Shown here: positions 33,456-42,266 of the stretch, one piece after another
Layout of the letters: every line of letters begins with the position of its first letter
Numbering within the stretch: position 1 is the first letter of the stretch
DNA from: Clostridiales bacterium
Lineage (GTDB): Bacteria; Bacillota; Clostridia; Christensenellales; Pumilibacteraceae
Length of the DNA stretch: 64,000 bases
Assembly: GCA_022508485.1 (NCBI GenBank)
Contig: JAFLVD010000004.1
Location: 1,495-65,494, forward strand
Reading direction: 5' to 3'
Notes under the pieces: model-generated
Told to the model about the DNA's origin: nothing
Database searches by the model: none
Seen by the model: the letters and a program-made list of their open reading frames with translations, nothing else
Translations under genes and position numbers: made by a program

Positions 33456-34466
33456 ATGAAAAAAAAGGTCGGCATAATCGGATTGGGGCTTATCGGCGGC
33501 TCTATAGCGTACGCGCTGCGCAACGTGTTCGATATCGTGTTTTACGATACCGATACTTTTACGCGCGAGTATGCGGAAAACAACGGCTTGGGTCGCTTTA
33601 CGCCCGTCGAGGACATGAAAGAATGCGAGGCCGTGTTTGTTTGCGTGCCTCTTGCCGTAACTAAGTCCGTTTTGGAAAGTACGGTAAAGCTTTTGCCCGA
33701 CGTGATTGTAGCCGACGTGGCGTCGGTTAAAGAGCCGTTCGATTCAGTGGGCGGCAGGTATGTGGGTACTCACCCTATGGCAGGGACCGAAAAGGGCGGA
33801 GTTTGCGCCGCAAAAGCGCACCTATTCGAAAACGCGTACTGGATTATAACGGCATGCGGCGGCGACGCCGAAGTCGTAGAAAGTATAATTAAGCACACCG
33901 GCGCAAGGCCGGTTAAAATGACGGCGAGCGAGCACGACAAGGCGGTTGCTTTTTTTTCGCACGCGCCGCACGCCGTTTCTTATTCGCTCGTTTCGGCTTC
34001 CGTGGGGGAAGCCTCGCCTATAGCCGGCAGCGGCTTTTTCGACACGACGCGCATTGCGGCGTCCTCGGGCGAGTTTTGGTCGGAGGTTTTTAAGCAAAAC
34101 AAGGACAACGTTTTGTTTGCGCTCGGCCGCATAGAAAAAGAGCTTGATAAAATCAAGGCTTTGCTCGGCGCGGACAGGTACGACGAGCTTGCCTCTTACA
34201 TGAACGCCGCAAAGCTTAAACGCGAGGCGATATTTTACGGCGAGGCGTCGGGCGAAGCGATCTACGTCGATCTCGTCGACAGAATCGGCGAGTTCGAGCG
34301 CATTACCGGAAAGCTTGCTTCCGCCGGGATTAACGTTAAATCAATCGCGCTTATGCCGGGACGAGAGGGCGCCGGCGGCGCGCTCAGGCTCGAATTCGAA
34401 AGCGGCGCGGACGCTCTTCTCGCAAAAGCGGCGCTGGGCATTACGGAAGATAAGGAGAAGAAATGA
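33456..34466 (+). CDS. tyrA: Prephenate dehydrogenase with C-terminal ACT domain
   Basis: 336 residues. Makes 4-hydroxyphenylpyruvate for tyrosine. N-terminal NAD site VGIIGLGLIGGSIAYAL, the HPMAGTEKGG loop that binds prephenate, then FFSHAPHAVSYSLVSA with the second conserved His. Residues from about 265 (IYVDLVDRIGEFERITGKLASAGINVKSIAL) form an ACT domain, likely the tyrosine feedback site. The ribosome site is weak. It leads the operon; its stop overlaps the aroC start (ATGA). Confidence 0.9.
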   Translation: MKKKVGIIGLGLIGGSIAYALRNVFDIVFYDTDTFTREYAENNGLGRFTPVEDMKECEAVFVCVPLAVTKSVLESTVKLLPDVIVADVASVKEPFDSVGGRYVGTHPMAGTEKGGVCAAKAHLFENAYWIITACGGDAEVVESIIKHTGARPVKMTASEHDKAVAFFSHAPHAVSYSLVSASVGEASPIAGSGFFDTTRIAASSGEFWSEVFKQNKDNVLFALGRIEKELDKIKALLGADRYDELASYMNAAKLKREAIFYGEASGEAIYVDLVDRIGEFERITGKLASAGINVKSIALMPGREGAGGALRLEFESGADALLAKAALGITEDKEKK

Positions 34467-35614
34467 TAGAATACATTACGGCAGGCGAATCGCACGGACC
34501 TATGCTCGTCGGGATTATCAAAAATCTACCGGCAGGGCTTGCGATTGACAAAACGTTTATAGACGGCGAGCTGGCGCGCCGTATGCTCGGCTTCGGGCGC
34601 GGCGGCAGAATGAAGATAGAGCGCGACGCCGCGGAATTTGTTACCGGCGTTCGCGGCGGAAAAACGCTCGGAAGTCCGCTGACCGCGATTATTTATAACC
34701 GCGATCACGAAAACTGGAAGGACGTTATGGGCTTTGCCGCAACGGACGACGGCATGGCGAGTAGGCGAGTTACAGCCGTTCGGCCGGGACATGCGGATCT
34801 ATCCGGTTCGGTTAAATACGGCTTTAACGACGCGCGTAACGTCTTGGAACGGGCGTCCGCACGCGAGAGCGCAATGCGCGTATGCCTGGGCGCGGTCGCC
34901 AAACTGTACTTGCGCGAACTGGGTATCGAGATTTACAGCCACACGGTTTCTATCGGCGGCGTTACTGCGGAACAAACAGCCGACTTTAAAAACATTAACG
35001 AACGCGCGGACGGCAATCCCGTGCGCTGTCTCGACGAAAAGGCAAGCGTACTGATGCAAGATGCGATTTCCGCGGCAGGCGAAAAGGGCGACACCGTGGG
35101 CGGCGTTACCGAGATTGTAATTATAGGCTGTAAGTCGGGAATAGGCAGTTACGTTTCGAGCGACAGAAAGCTCGACGGGATTATTATGAGCGAGGTGGGA
35201 TCGGTCCAGTCCGTTAAGGCGGTGGAAATAGGCGACGGGATAGTAAACGCGTCGCTTTTAGGCTCTTCCGTTCACGACGAGCTGTTTACGAAAAACAAAA
35301 AGCTTTACCGCAAAACCAACCGCGCCGGCGGACTCGAGGGCGGAATGAGTAACGGCGAGTCTATCGTTATCCGCGCTTACTGTAAGCCCATTCCCACTCT
35401 TAAATGCGGACTTAATACCGTGGATATCGAGAGCGGAAAGGCGGTAAAAGCCACGCCTGAGCGAAGCGACGTTTGCGCAGTTCCAGCGGCAGGCGTCGTG
35501 TGCGAGGCCGCCGCGGCGCTTGCGCTTACGAAAGCGCTTAGCGACATGCTCGGCGGCGACACTATGGACGAGGTAAAAGCTCGGTACGAGTTAAAGAGGT
35601 CGTTTAATGGATAA
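34463..35614 (+). CDS. aroC: Chorismate synthase
   Basis: 383 residues. Flavin-dependent final step from EPSP to chorismate. Recognised by MIEYITAGESHGPMLVGII, GRGGRMKIERD, RPGHADLSGSVKYG, the AREsAMRV run (ASARESAMRVCLGAVA), GLEGGMSNGESIV and the late TPERSDVCAVPAAGVV. Length is standard. Start overlaps tyrA by 4 nt and its end overlaps aroB by 8 nt, so translation is coupled through the operon. Confidence 0.95.
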   Translation: MIEYITAGESHGPMLVGIIKNLPAGLAIDKTFIDGELARRMLGFGRGGRMKIERDAAEFVTGVRGGKTLGSPLTAIIYNRDHENWKDVMGFAATDDGMASRRVTAVRPGHADLSGSVKYGFNDARNVLERASARESAMRVCLGAVAKLYLRELGIEIYSHTVSIGGVTAEQTADFKNINERADGNPVRCLDEKASVLMQDAISAAGEKGDTVGGVTEIVIIGCKSGIGSYVSSDRKLDGIIMSEVGSVQSVKAVEIGDGIVNASLLGSSVHDELFTKNKKLYRKTNRAGGLEGGMSNGESIVIRAYCKPIPTLKCGLNTVDIESGKAVKATPERSDVCAVPAAGVVCEAAAALALTKALSDMLGGDTMDEVKARYELKRSFNG

Positions 35615-36614
35615 GGTAAGCAATATTCTTTGCGGAAAGGATTTAACCGAGGACGCGGCGGCGGCGATAAAAGAATGTAGATTTGTCGTAACGGACAGCA
35701 ATCTCGCGTCGCTTTATCCCGAGCTTACTTCGGGCGCGTTCGTTATCCCGGCAGGGGAAAACAGTAAGCGTCAAAGCGTGCTGTTTAACATTCTTTCCGC
35801 AATGCAAAAAAAGGGGATTAAACGGTCGGACAGAGTGTGCTCTGTCGGCGGCGGCGTAGTGAGCGACATAACGGGGCTTGCCGCGGCAATGTATATGCGC
35901 GGCGTGGAATGGGTCAATATCCCAACCTCTCTTCTTGCAATGGTGGACGCAGGTATCGGCGGAAAAACCGCTATCAATTTTAACGGCGTAAAAAACCTCG
36001 TCGGGGCGTTCCACCTGCCCGAAAGAATAGTTATTTCCGCAATCTTTTTAAAAACTCTTCCCGATCGCGAGTGGCTTGACGGCGCCGGCGAACTGATTAA
36101 AACGTGCCTTCTTACCGAGGACGCGTATAAGGCGCTAAACGCTAACCTCGACGGACTGAAAGCAAAGGATATTGACAAGGTGTATCCGCTTATATCGCTT
36201 TGCGTCGACATTAAAAACGCCGTCGTAAAAGCCGACCCCAAAGAGGGCGGACTTAGAAAAATTCTCAACGTGGGACATACGGTCGGACACGCGCTCGAGA
36301 GTATCGAAAAGTACAAGCTAAGCCACGGCGAGTACGTTTTAAAGGGCATGATGACCGAGCTTACAATGTGCAAGGATATTGTCGATAATAGCTTTTACCG
36401 CGAGATTTTGCCTATCCTTCGCTCGTTTACGAATCCGCCTACCGCCGCGGCAAGCGCGGTGTGCCGCCGTTCGCTTTCCGACAAGAAAAACGACGCGAAT
36501 ACGATTTCGGTCATGGTTCCGACGTCGCCGGGAAAGGTAACAGAGGTCAAAATGCGGCAAGACGATTATAAATCGCGCTATGCTTCGGCGTTAAAGGAGT
36601 TGAATGCTTTATGA
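35607..36614 (+). CDS. aroB: 3-dehydroquinate synthase
   Basis: 335 residues. Closes DAHP to 3-dehydroquinate using NAD and a divalent metal. Motifs: PAGENSKRQS, VCSVGGGVVSDITGLAAAMYMRGVEWVNIPTSLLAMVDAGIGGKTAIN, the metal ligands Glu in GAGELIKTCLL, His in LNVGHTVGHALE and a later His in LSHGEYV. It is about 20-25 residues shorter than typical AroB (about 360), mostly at the N-terminus. Overlaps aroC by 8 nt and aroA by 4 nt. Confidence 0.93.
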   Translation: MDKVSNILCGKDLTEDAAAAIKECRFVVTDSNLASLYPELTSGAFVIPAGENSKRQSVLFNILSAMQKKGIKRSDRVCSVGGGVVSDITGLAAAMYMRGVEWVNIPTSLLAMVDAGIGGKTAINFNGVKNLVGAFHLPERIVISAIFLKTLPDREWLDGAGELIKTCLLTEDAYKALNANLDGLKAKDIDKVYPLISLCVDIKNAVVKADPKEGGLRKILNVGHTVGHALESIEKYKLSHGEYVLKGMMTELTMCKDIVDNSFYREILPILRSFTNPPTAAASAVCRRSLSDKKNDANTISVMVPTSPGKVTEVKMRQDDYKSRYASALKELNAL

Positions 36615-37861
36615 GCGTTACGACCGTAAAAAAGCTTGAGCGTTACGACAAGGTAATCGACTGCATGCCCGATAAAAGCATGTCGATTAGATCGGTGCTT
36701 TTTAACGCGTACTCGATAGGAAGCGCGACGGTTAAAAACCTTCTTTTAAGCGACGACGTTCTGTCGTGTATAGACTGCGTGCGCCGACTCGGCGCTTCCG
36801 TCGAGCTTGACGGAACAACCGCGCATATTAAGGGCGCGCCATTTGTCGGCGGAACGCTCGACTGCGGCAATTCGGGAACGACGGCGCGGCTTTTAATAGG
36901 GCTACTCTCGGGGCTTAACGGCGTGTTTACGTTAATCGGCGACGAGTCGCTGTCATCTCGTCCCATGAAACGAGTTACCGATCCGCTTAAAGCGATGGGC
37001 GCGAGAATAACCGATACCGACGGACACCTGCCCGTTAAGGTGGTAGGCTCGCCCCTTCACGGAATAGATTACGATATGCCGGTAGCGTCCGCTCAGGTAA
37101 AAAGCGCGATACTTCTCGCCGGGCTTAACGCGGAGGGAAAAACGACCGTCCGCGAAAAAACGGTAAGCCGCAACCATACCGAAAACATGCTTTCCGAAAT
37201 GAACGCCAAGCTAAGCGTAAACGGCGCCGCCGTCTCTGTTGAGCGCAGCGTGATTTACTCTAAGGATTTTACGGTGGGTGGCGACATTTCTTCCGCGACT
37301 TATCCGCTGTGCCTTGCGCTTATGGTAAAAGGCGGAAGGTGTACCGTTAAAAACGTCGGCATAAACAAAACGCGCACCGGGCTTCTCGACGTGTTTAAAG
37401 AAATCGGCGCGGATTTTACTTTATCCAACGTAAAAGAGGGCGCCGAGCCGACTGCGGACGTAACGGTAAAGCAGGGAAAACTGAAACCGTTTAATATAGG
37501 CGGCGAGCTTATTCCGCGCCTTGTAGACGAAATTCCGGCGCTCTGCGCGCTCGCTTGCTTTATAGACGGGGTAAGCAGGGTGAGCGGCGCGCGCGAGCTT
37601 AAAGTAAAAGAGACGGACAGAATATCGACGACGGTCGCCGCGCTTAAAAGTCTGGGCGCGGATATAGAAGGAACCGACGACGGCATGATAATAAGGGGAG
37701 GAAGGCCGCTCAAATTCGGCGTGGCTGACAGCAAGCTCGACCACCGTATAGCAATGTCGGCGGCGATTGCCGGCGCCGCAGGCGACGGCGTTAAGATAGT
37801 GGACGCGGAATGCGCGTCGGTAAGCTACCCCAACTTTTTCGGCGAGGTGATAGGTGTATAA
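36611..37861 (+). CDS. aroA: EPSP synthase (3-phosphoshikimate 1-carboxyvinyltransferase)
   Basis: 416 residues. Joins PEP to shikimate-3-phosphate. N-terminal PDKSMSIRSVLFNAY, LDCGNSGTTARLLIGLLSG (PEP-binding segment), GDESLSSRPMKRV, VASAQVKSAILLAGL and the C-terminal ELKVKETDRISTTV and DHRIAMSAAIAG are present. In the glyphosate-relevant loop the sequence reads DCGNSGTTAR, class I-like at the Gly-Thr/Ala positions; sensitivity cannot be deduced reliably. ATGA overlap with aroB; aroE begins 8 nt before its end. Confidence 0.95.
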   Translation: MSVTTVKKLERYDKVIDCMPDKSMSIRSVLFNAYSIGSATVKNLLLSDDVLSCIDCVRRLGASVELDGTTAHIKGAPFVGGTLDCGNSGTTARLLIGLLSGLNGVFTLIGDESLSSRPMKRVTDPLKAMGARITDTDGHLPVKVVGSPLHGIDYDMPVASAQVKSAILLAGLNAEGKTTVREKTVSRNHTENMLSEMNAKLSVNGAAVSVERSVIYSKDFTVGGDISSATYPLCLALMVKGGRCTVKNVGINKTRTGLLDVFKEIGADFTLSNVKEGAEPTADVTVKQGKLKPFNIGGELIPRLVDEIPALCALACFIDGVSRVSGARELKVKETDRISTTVAALKSLGADIEGTDDGMIIRGGRPLKFGVADSKLDHRIAMSAAIAGAAGDGVKIVDAECASVSYPNFFGEVIGV

Positions 37862-38630
37862 GTTGGCGTTACTCGGCAGGGATATAGGCTACACAAAGTC
37901 GCCTGCCGTTCATAAGGCGATAGCGAGAGCGTTCGGAGTCGAGGTGGATTTCGAGGTGTGCGACGTTACGCTCGATAAGCTCGACGGCGCGGTTAATTCG
38001 CTTATGGAAAGCAAGGACGCGTTTTTTATAACAAAGCCGTATAAAAACGACGTAAAAAAATACTTGTCGAAGATAAACACCAAGTGCGGCGTTAATTTTG
38101 TTTTGTGCCGCGAAAAATCGGGGTACAACACCGACGGCGTAGGGTTTATATCTTCGCTCGACGGGACTTATCCGTCCTGGCGCGGCGAAGTGGAAAGCGC
38201 GCTTGTTCTCGGCGCCGGCGGCTCGGCGTACGCAGTTACCGAAGCGCTAATAAACGCCGGAAAAAAGGTGTACGTATTAAACCGCACGCTTATGAACGCG
38301 GCAAAGCTTTGTTCTCATCTCGGTGCGGAAATATACTTAAACCAGCCTGCGGAACTTATTGTTAACTGTACGAGTCTCGGGCTTCACGGCGAGGACGCGC
38401 TGTACACTCTGTGCGTTATGCCCGGCTTTAAATACGGCTTCGACCTTGTATATTCGGGCGGCGAAACTCCGTTTCTGCGCCGGCTGAGAGAAGCTGGCGG
38501 CAAGGTGAAGGACGGCATGGACATGCTCGTGTACCAGGCGATAGCAGGCGATAAAATCCTTTTGGGCGACGATTCAATCGATACCGAAAAGGTTTTTAAG
38601 AGTGTTAATAAAATTTTAAACGAAGGTTAA
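37854..38630 (+). CDS. aroE: Shikimate dehydrogenase
   Basis: 258 residues from GTG, with GAGG 6 nt upstream inside the end of aroA. Reduces 3-dehydroshikimate with NADPH. Substrate motif SPAVHKAIARAFG, the catalytic Lys in ITKPYKNDVKKYL (the family usually has NVTxPxK), NTDGVGFISSL, and the cofactor loop LVLGAGGSAYAV followed by VLNRTL, whose Arg favours NADP. Shorter than the usual 270-280 residues. Spaced 15 nt from aroQ. Confidence 0.9.
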   Translation: MYKLALLGRDIGYTKSPAVHKAIARAFGVEVDFEVCDVTLDKLDGAVNSLMESKDAFFITKPYKNDVKKYLSKINTKCGVNFVLCREKSGYNTDGVGFISSLDGTYPSWRGEVESALVLGAGGSAYAVTEALINAGKKVYVLNRTLMNAAKLCSHLGAEIYLNQPAELIVNCTSLGLHGEDALYTLCVMPGFKYGFDLVYSGGETPFLRRLREAGGKVKDGMDMLVYQAIAGDKILLGDDSIDTEKVFKSVNKILNEG

Positions 38631-38645
38631 AAAGAGGAAAGCATT

Positions 38646-39065
38646 ATGAAGATTCTTGTTTTAAACGGACCTAATCTCAACATGACGGGAAAGCGCGAGG
38701 CGATATACGGCGCGGAAACGCTCGACGAGATTAACGCGCGCATAGCAAAAGCGGCTAAAAAGAAGTGCGTCGAGGTAGAGTTTTTTCAGTCGAACGGCGA
38801 GGGCGCGATAATAGATAAGCTTCAAGCCGGCGGCTTCGACGGGCTTATTATAAACGCCGGCGCGTACACCCACTATTCGTACGCCATTTCGGACGCGCTC
38901 TATTCCGTAAAGGCGAAAAAGATAGAGGTGCACATGACCAACATTCTCGCGCGCGAGGAGTTTAGAAAGACAAGCGTCATATCCAAAAACTGCGACGGCG
39001 CGGTAATGGGGCTCGGCGCCGACGTGTACTTGCTCGCGTTGGAGTATTTGACATGGGGAATATAA
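38646..39065 (+). CDS. aroQ: 3-dehydroquinate dehydratase, type II
   Basis: 139 residues. Dehydrates 3-dehydroquinate. Type II signature: KILVLNGPNLNMTGKREAIYG with the catalytic Tyr at YGAETLDEI, FFQSNGEGAIIDKLQ, IINAGAYTHYSYAISDAL (catalytic His), and VEVHMTNI with the family's HLSN-type loop reading HMTNI. Good ribosome site AAGAGGAAAGC. The last 13 nt overlap aroK. Confidence 0.93.
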   Translation: MKILVLNGPNLNMTGKREAIYGAETLDEINARIAKAAKKKCVEVEFFQSNGEGAIIDKLQAGGFDGLIINAGAYTHYSYAISDALYSVKAKKIEVHMTNILAREEFRKTSVISKNCDGAVMGLGADVYLLALEYLTWGI

Positions 39066-40219
39066 CCCTTAAACGAAAGCTTGCCCTCATCGGGCCGATG
39101 GGTAGCGGAAAGAGCAATCTTTGTCGCCGCCTTACTAAGTTTTTCGGTTATAAGTCGTTTGACACCGACAAGGAATTCGTTGCGCGCTACGGACCGATTC
39201 CCGAATTTTTTTCAGCACACGGCGAGGCTGAATTCAGGTCGATCGAGTGCGAGCTTCTTAAAGAAGCGGCGGCTTCCGGCGTCGATATTATCGCGACGGG
39301 CGGCGGCGCGGTGCTTAACAAGCAGGGAATGAACGCGCTTAGAAAAAACTGCGATATAGCGTATCTTACCGCGCCGATAGAGGTATTAAAGACGCGGATA
39401 GAGCGCAGCGACAGACCGCTTAAAAACGACATAGAGCGCATAATGGAAGTGCGCGCGCCGCTGTATAATAAGTACGCGGACTATGTGGTGGATTCTTCGG
39501 TCGACTCGCTCGCCGAGCTTGAAAAAAAGCTCGCTCTTCCTCGCAGAAACCGTTACGATATCCTTCTTGTCGATTCGGACGACACAATACTCGACTTTCA
39601 TTTTGCGAGCGCGTACGCGCTTAAAAAGACGCTTAAAAGCCTTAACGTTTCGTTCGACGGCGACCGCGCGGTGGAATTGTTTCGCCCGATAGTTAAGGAC
39701 GTGTGGGCGCGGCTCGAGCGCGGCGAGATAACTCGCGACGAGCTGTTTACTCTTCGGGAAAGTAATTTCGGAAAAGCTATTGGCGTTAACTTCGAGGTGG
39801 GTCGGTTTACCGCCGAGTACAGAAAAAACCTCAGAGAAACGCAGTTTGTCCGAGACGGCGCAATCGATTTTTTAAAAAGCGTTCGCTCGCGCGGAATAGC
39901 GGTTTACATAATCACAAACGCCGACGTTTACTGCGCAAGCAACAGACTTGTTCCCGTTTTGCCGTACGTAGACGGCGCGTTTATCTCGGAGGAGGTAGGG
40001 TTCGCCAAGCCGGATAAACGTTACTTCGACGTCGTTTTCGGCAGGCTCGATAATCCAGATAAAAACAGGGTTGCGGTTTTCGGCGACAGTGAGTCGTCCG
40101 ATATTGCCGGCGGATTGAATTACGGACTGGACACAGTTCTGTATGCGCCGAGCGGACAAAGAGAAACCGCCGCGGACTTTACCGTTACAAGCTACGACGA
40201 GTTATTGTCGCTCGTTTGA
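39053..40219 (+). CDS. aroK: Shikimate kinase fused to a HAD-family phosphatase
   Basis: 388 residues in one uninterrupted frame. Residues about 8-165 are a complete shikimate kinase: P-loop LIGPMGSGKSN, FDTDKEFV, FRSIECELL, TGGGAVLNKQGM and the lid Arg segment RSDRPLKND. Residues about 168-388 are a complete HAD-IA hydrolase of YjjG type: motif I VDSDDTILDF (D, D), motif II IITNADV, motif III Lys in VGFAKPDKRYF, motif IV FGDSESSDI. All catalytic residues of both halves are kept, so both should be active. Last gene of the operon; GGAG lies 9 nt before the ATG within aroQ. What the phosphatase acts on is not evident. Confidence 0.9.
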   Translation: MGNITLKRKLALIGPMGSGKSNLCRRLTKFFGYKSFDTDKEFVARYGPIPEFFSAHGEAEFRSIECELLKEAAASGVDIIATGGGAVLNKQGMNALRKNCDIAYLTAPIEVLKTRIERSDRPLKNDIERIMEVRAPLYNKYADYVVDSSVDSLAELEKKLALPRRNRYDILLVDSDDTILDFHFASAYALKKTLKSLNVSFDGDRAVELFRPIVKDVWARLERGEITRDELFTLRESNFGKAIGVNFEVGRFTAEYRKNLRETQFVRDGAIDFLKSVRSRGIAVYIITNADVYCASNRLVPVLPYVDGAFISEEVGFAKPDKRYFDVVFGRLDNPDKNRVAVFGDSESSDIAGGLNYGLDTVLYAPSGQRETAADFTVTSYDELLSLV

Positions 40220-40258
40220 TAAATATAGTATATTATGGCGAAAAACGCCTAAAAGCAT

Positions 40259-40287
40259 TTGTCAAAAAACGCAATAACTGTTATAAT
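40259..40287 (+). promoter_or_regulatory. Sigma-A promoter of the hexose-phosphate mutase gene
   Basis: TTGTCA, 17-bp spacer, TATAAT, with a leader of about 85 nt before the ATG at 40379. A second TATAAT at 40358-40363 has no -35 partner. Confidence 0.7.
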
Positions 40288-40378
40288 ATATATCGGCTGA
40301 ATTGTGTGGAAACGAGTGGAAGCCGTAACGAAACAAAAGATAATTGCGAGATCGAGGTATAATAACAAAGGAGGGTGT

Positions 40379-42169
40379 ATGGGAAACTACGCAGTACTTA
40401 AAAGCGGAACAGATATTCGCGGCCGCGCGATAGAAAATAACGGCAAGCTTGCCATTCTCACCGACAAGGCGGTAGGGGATCTTGCTGCGGCGTTTGTTTG
40501 CTGGCTGAGCGAGTCGCTCGGAAAAACAAATCTTAAAATCGCGATGGGCAGAGACAGCCGCATTACCGGCGAGCGTTTTTCGAGAGTAATCGTAAAAACG
40601 CTTAGATTCAGTCAACTGGACTTTTTCGATTGCGGACTTATTTCCACTCCCTCGGCGTTTATGCTCACTCAGTTTCCCTCGATGAAGGTGGACGGCGCCA
40701 TTATGATAACGGCAAGCCACCACCCGTACGATATAAACGGACTTAAATTTTTTACCGCGGAGGGGGGAGTAAACTCCGCGCAGCTCGACGAGATTATCGC
40801 GCTTGCCGATCAGGGCGTACGACCCAATACCAACGTTCACTCCACGGTGCTTCGTAAGGACGGATTGCGCCTTTACTGCGATATGCTTTGCGAGACCATT
40901 CGTAAAGGAACAGGGCTTTTTAAGCCGCTTAAAGACATGAAAATCGTTGTCGACGCCGGACACGGCGCCGGCGGATTCTTTGCCAACCGCGTTCTTATGC
41001 CGCTCGGCGCCGATATTTCCGGCTCGCAGTTCCTTGAACCGGACGGCAATTTCCCTGCGCATGTCCCCAATCCCGAGGACCCCGAAGCGATGGAATCGCT
41101 TAAAAACAGAGTTTTGGAAACGGGCGCCGACCTCGGTATTATTTTCGACGCGGACGTAGACCGTTGCGGACTTGTAGCCGACGACGGTACGGAGATTAAC
41201 AGATGCGCGCTTATCGCGCTTGCCGCGGCGCTTACTCTTCCCGATCACCCGGGCGCGACAATCGTAACCGATTCCGTTACGACCGAGGGATTAAGACAGT
41301 TTATCGAGAGCAAGGGCGGACATCAAAAAAGGTTCCGCCGCGGTTACCGCAACGTAATAGACGAGGCCAAGCGTCTTATAGAAGAGGGCGTCGACGCGCC
41401 GCTTGCCATCGAGAGCAGCGGACACGCCGCGTTTGCCGACAACTACTTCCTCGACGACGGCGCGTACTTTATAGCAAAGGTTCTCGTCGCGCTAAGTAAG
41501 CTTCGCGCGGAAGGGCTGTCGCTTACCGATTTAATCGCCGACCTTCACACTCCGCTCGAGGAAGCGGACATAAGGCTCAACCTTGTCGGGATAGATTGGC
41601 GCGACACCGTCGCTAAGATAATATCTCGCTTAAAATCCGTTTCCGAGCGCCTACTTAAAATCAACGACGAATCGTACGAAGGCGTTAGGGCGTATATCGT
41701 ACACGCAAAGGGCTATTTTATAGTCCGTGCAAGCGTTCACGACCCCGTGATACCCATTTATATCGAATCGGACAAGCCCGGCGGTGCGCTTTCCGTAGCG
41801 AGATTTTTGTACTCGTTTATGCGCGGCTTCCGCGGCGTGGACGTAACTCCGCTCGAAACGTTTATCGCCAAAGCGGAAAAAGAGTATAGCGAGCGCGTGG
41901 CGCGCGGCGAGTTTAACGAGGAAGAGTACGAGGAGGAAGAATACGCCTCCGAGCAAACAGACGAGGTTCTCGATACTCCCGAGCAAGGGGAAGGCGTTTC
42001 CGCCGCAGACGAATATTCTGAGGACGCTTCGACGGTAGAAGGCGAGTACGACGAGAACGCCGTTTACGACGAGGGCGGCGTTTATGACGAGAATGCCGTT
42101 TACGACGAGAGCGGAGAGTACGTTCAGTCCGACTTCGGCGCGGTCGATGGTACGCCCGACGAGTTTTAA
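40379..42169 (+). CDS. Phosphomannomutase/phosphoglucomutase-family enzyme with acidic tail
   Basis: 596 residues. The track's start lies upstream; AAAGGAGGG before the ATG at 40379 decides it. Alpha-D-phosphohexomutase fold: phosphoserine S113 in MITASHHPYDINGLKFF, metal loop FDADVDRCGLV, sugar loop AIESSGHAAFADNYFLDDGAY, and the phosphate site rather degenerate (VRASVHDPVIPIYIESD in place of RxSGTEP). After about residue 500 a tail of about 95 residues rich in Asp, Glu and Tyr follows, with a YDENAVYDE(G/S)G repeat seen twice. Whether glucose- or mannose-phosphate is the substrate cannot be read. Upstream of transketolase. Confidence 0.8.
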   Translation: MGNYAVLKSGTDIRGRAIENNGKLAILTDKAVGDLAAAFVCWLSESLGKTNLKIAMGRDSRITGERFSRVIVKTLRFSQLDFFDCGLISTPSAFMLTQFPSMKVDGAIMITASHHPYDINGLKFFTAEGGVNSAQLDEIIALADQGVRPNTNVHSTVLRKDGLRLYCDMLCETIRKGTGLFKPLKDMKIVVDAGHGAGGFFANRVLMPLGADISGSQFLEPDGNFPAHVPNPEDPEAMESLKNRVLETGADLGIIFDADVDRCGLVADDGTEINRCALIALAAALTLPDHPGATIVTDSVTTEGLRQFIESKGGHQKRFRRGYRNVIDEAKRLIEEGVDAPLAIESSGHAAFADNYFLDDGAYFIAKVLVALSKLRAEGLSLTDLIADLHTPLEEADIRLNLVGIDWRDTVAKIISRLKSVSERLLKINDESYEGVRAYIVHAKGYFIVRASVHDPVIPIYIESDKPGGALSVARFLYSFMRGFRGVDVTPLETFIAKAEKEYSERVARGEFNEEEYEEEEYASEQTDEVLDTPEQGEGVSAADEYSEDASTVEGEYDENAVYDEGGVYDENAVYDESGEYVQSDFGAVDGTPDEF

Positions 42170-42266
42170 TCGGTAAAATCACGGTTATTGCGAAAAACAA
42201 ACGTATAACATTATTGCACAAAGGATCGATATCATTTTTTAGGGTAAAAAACCCGAGGAGATAAAT

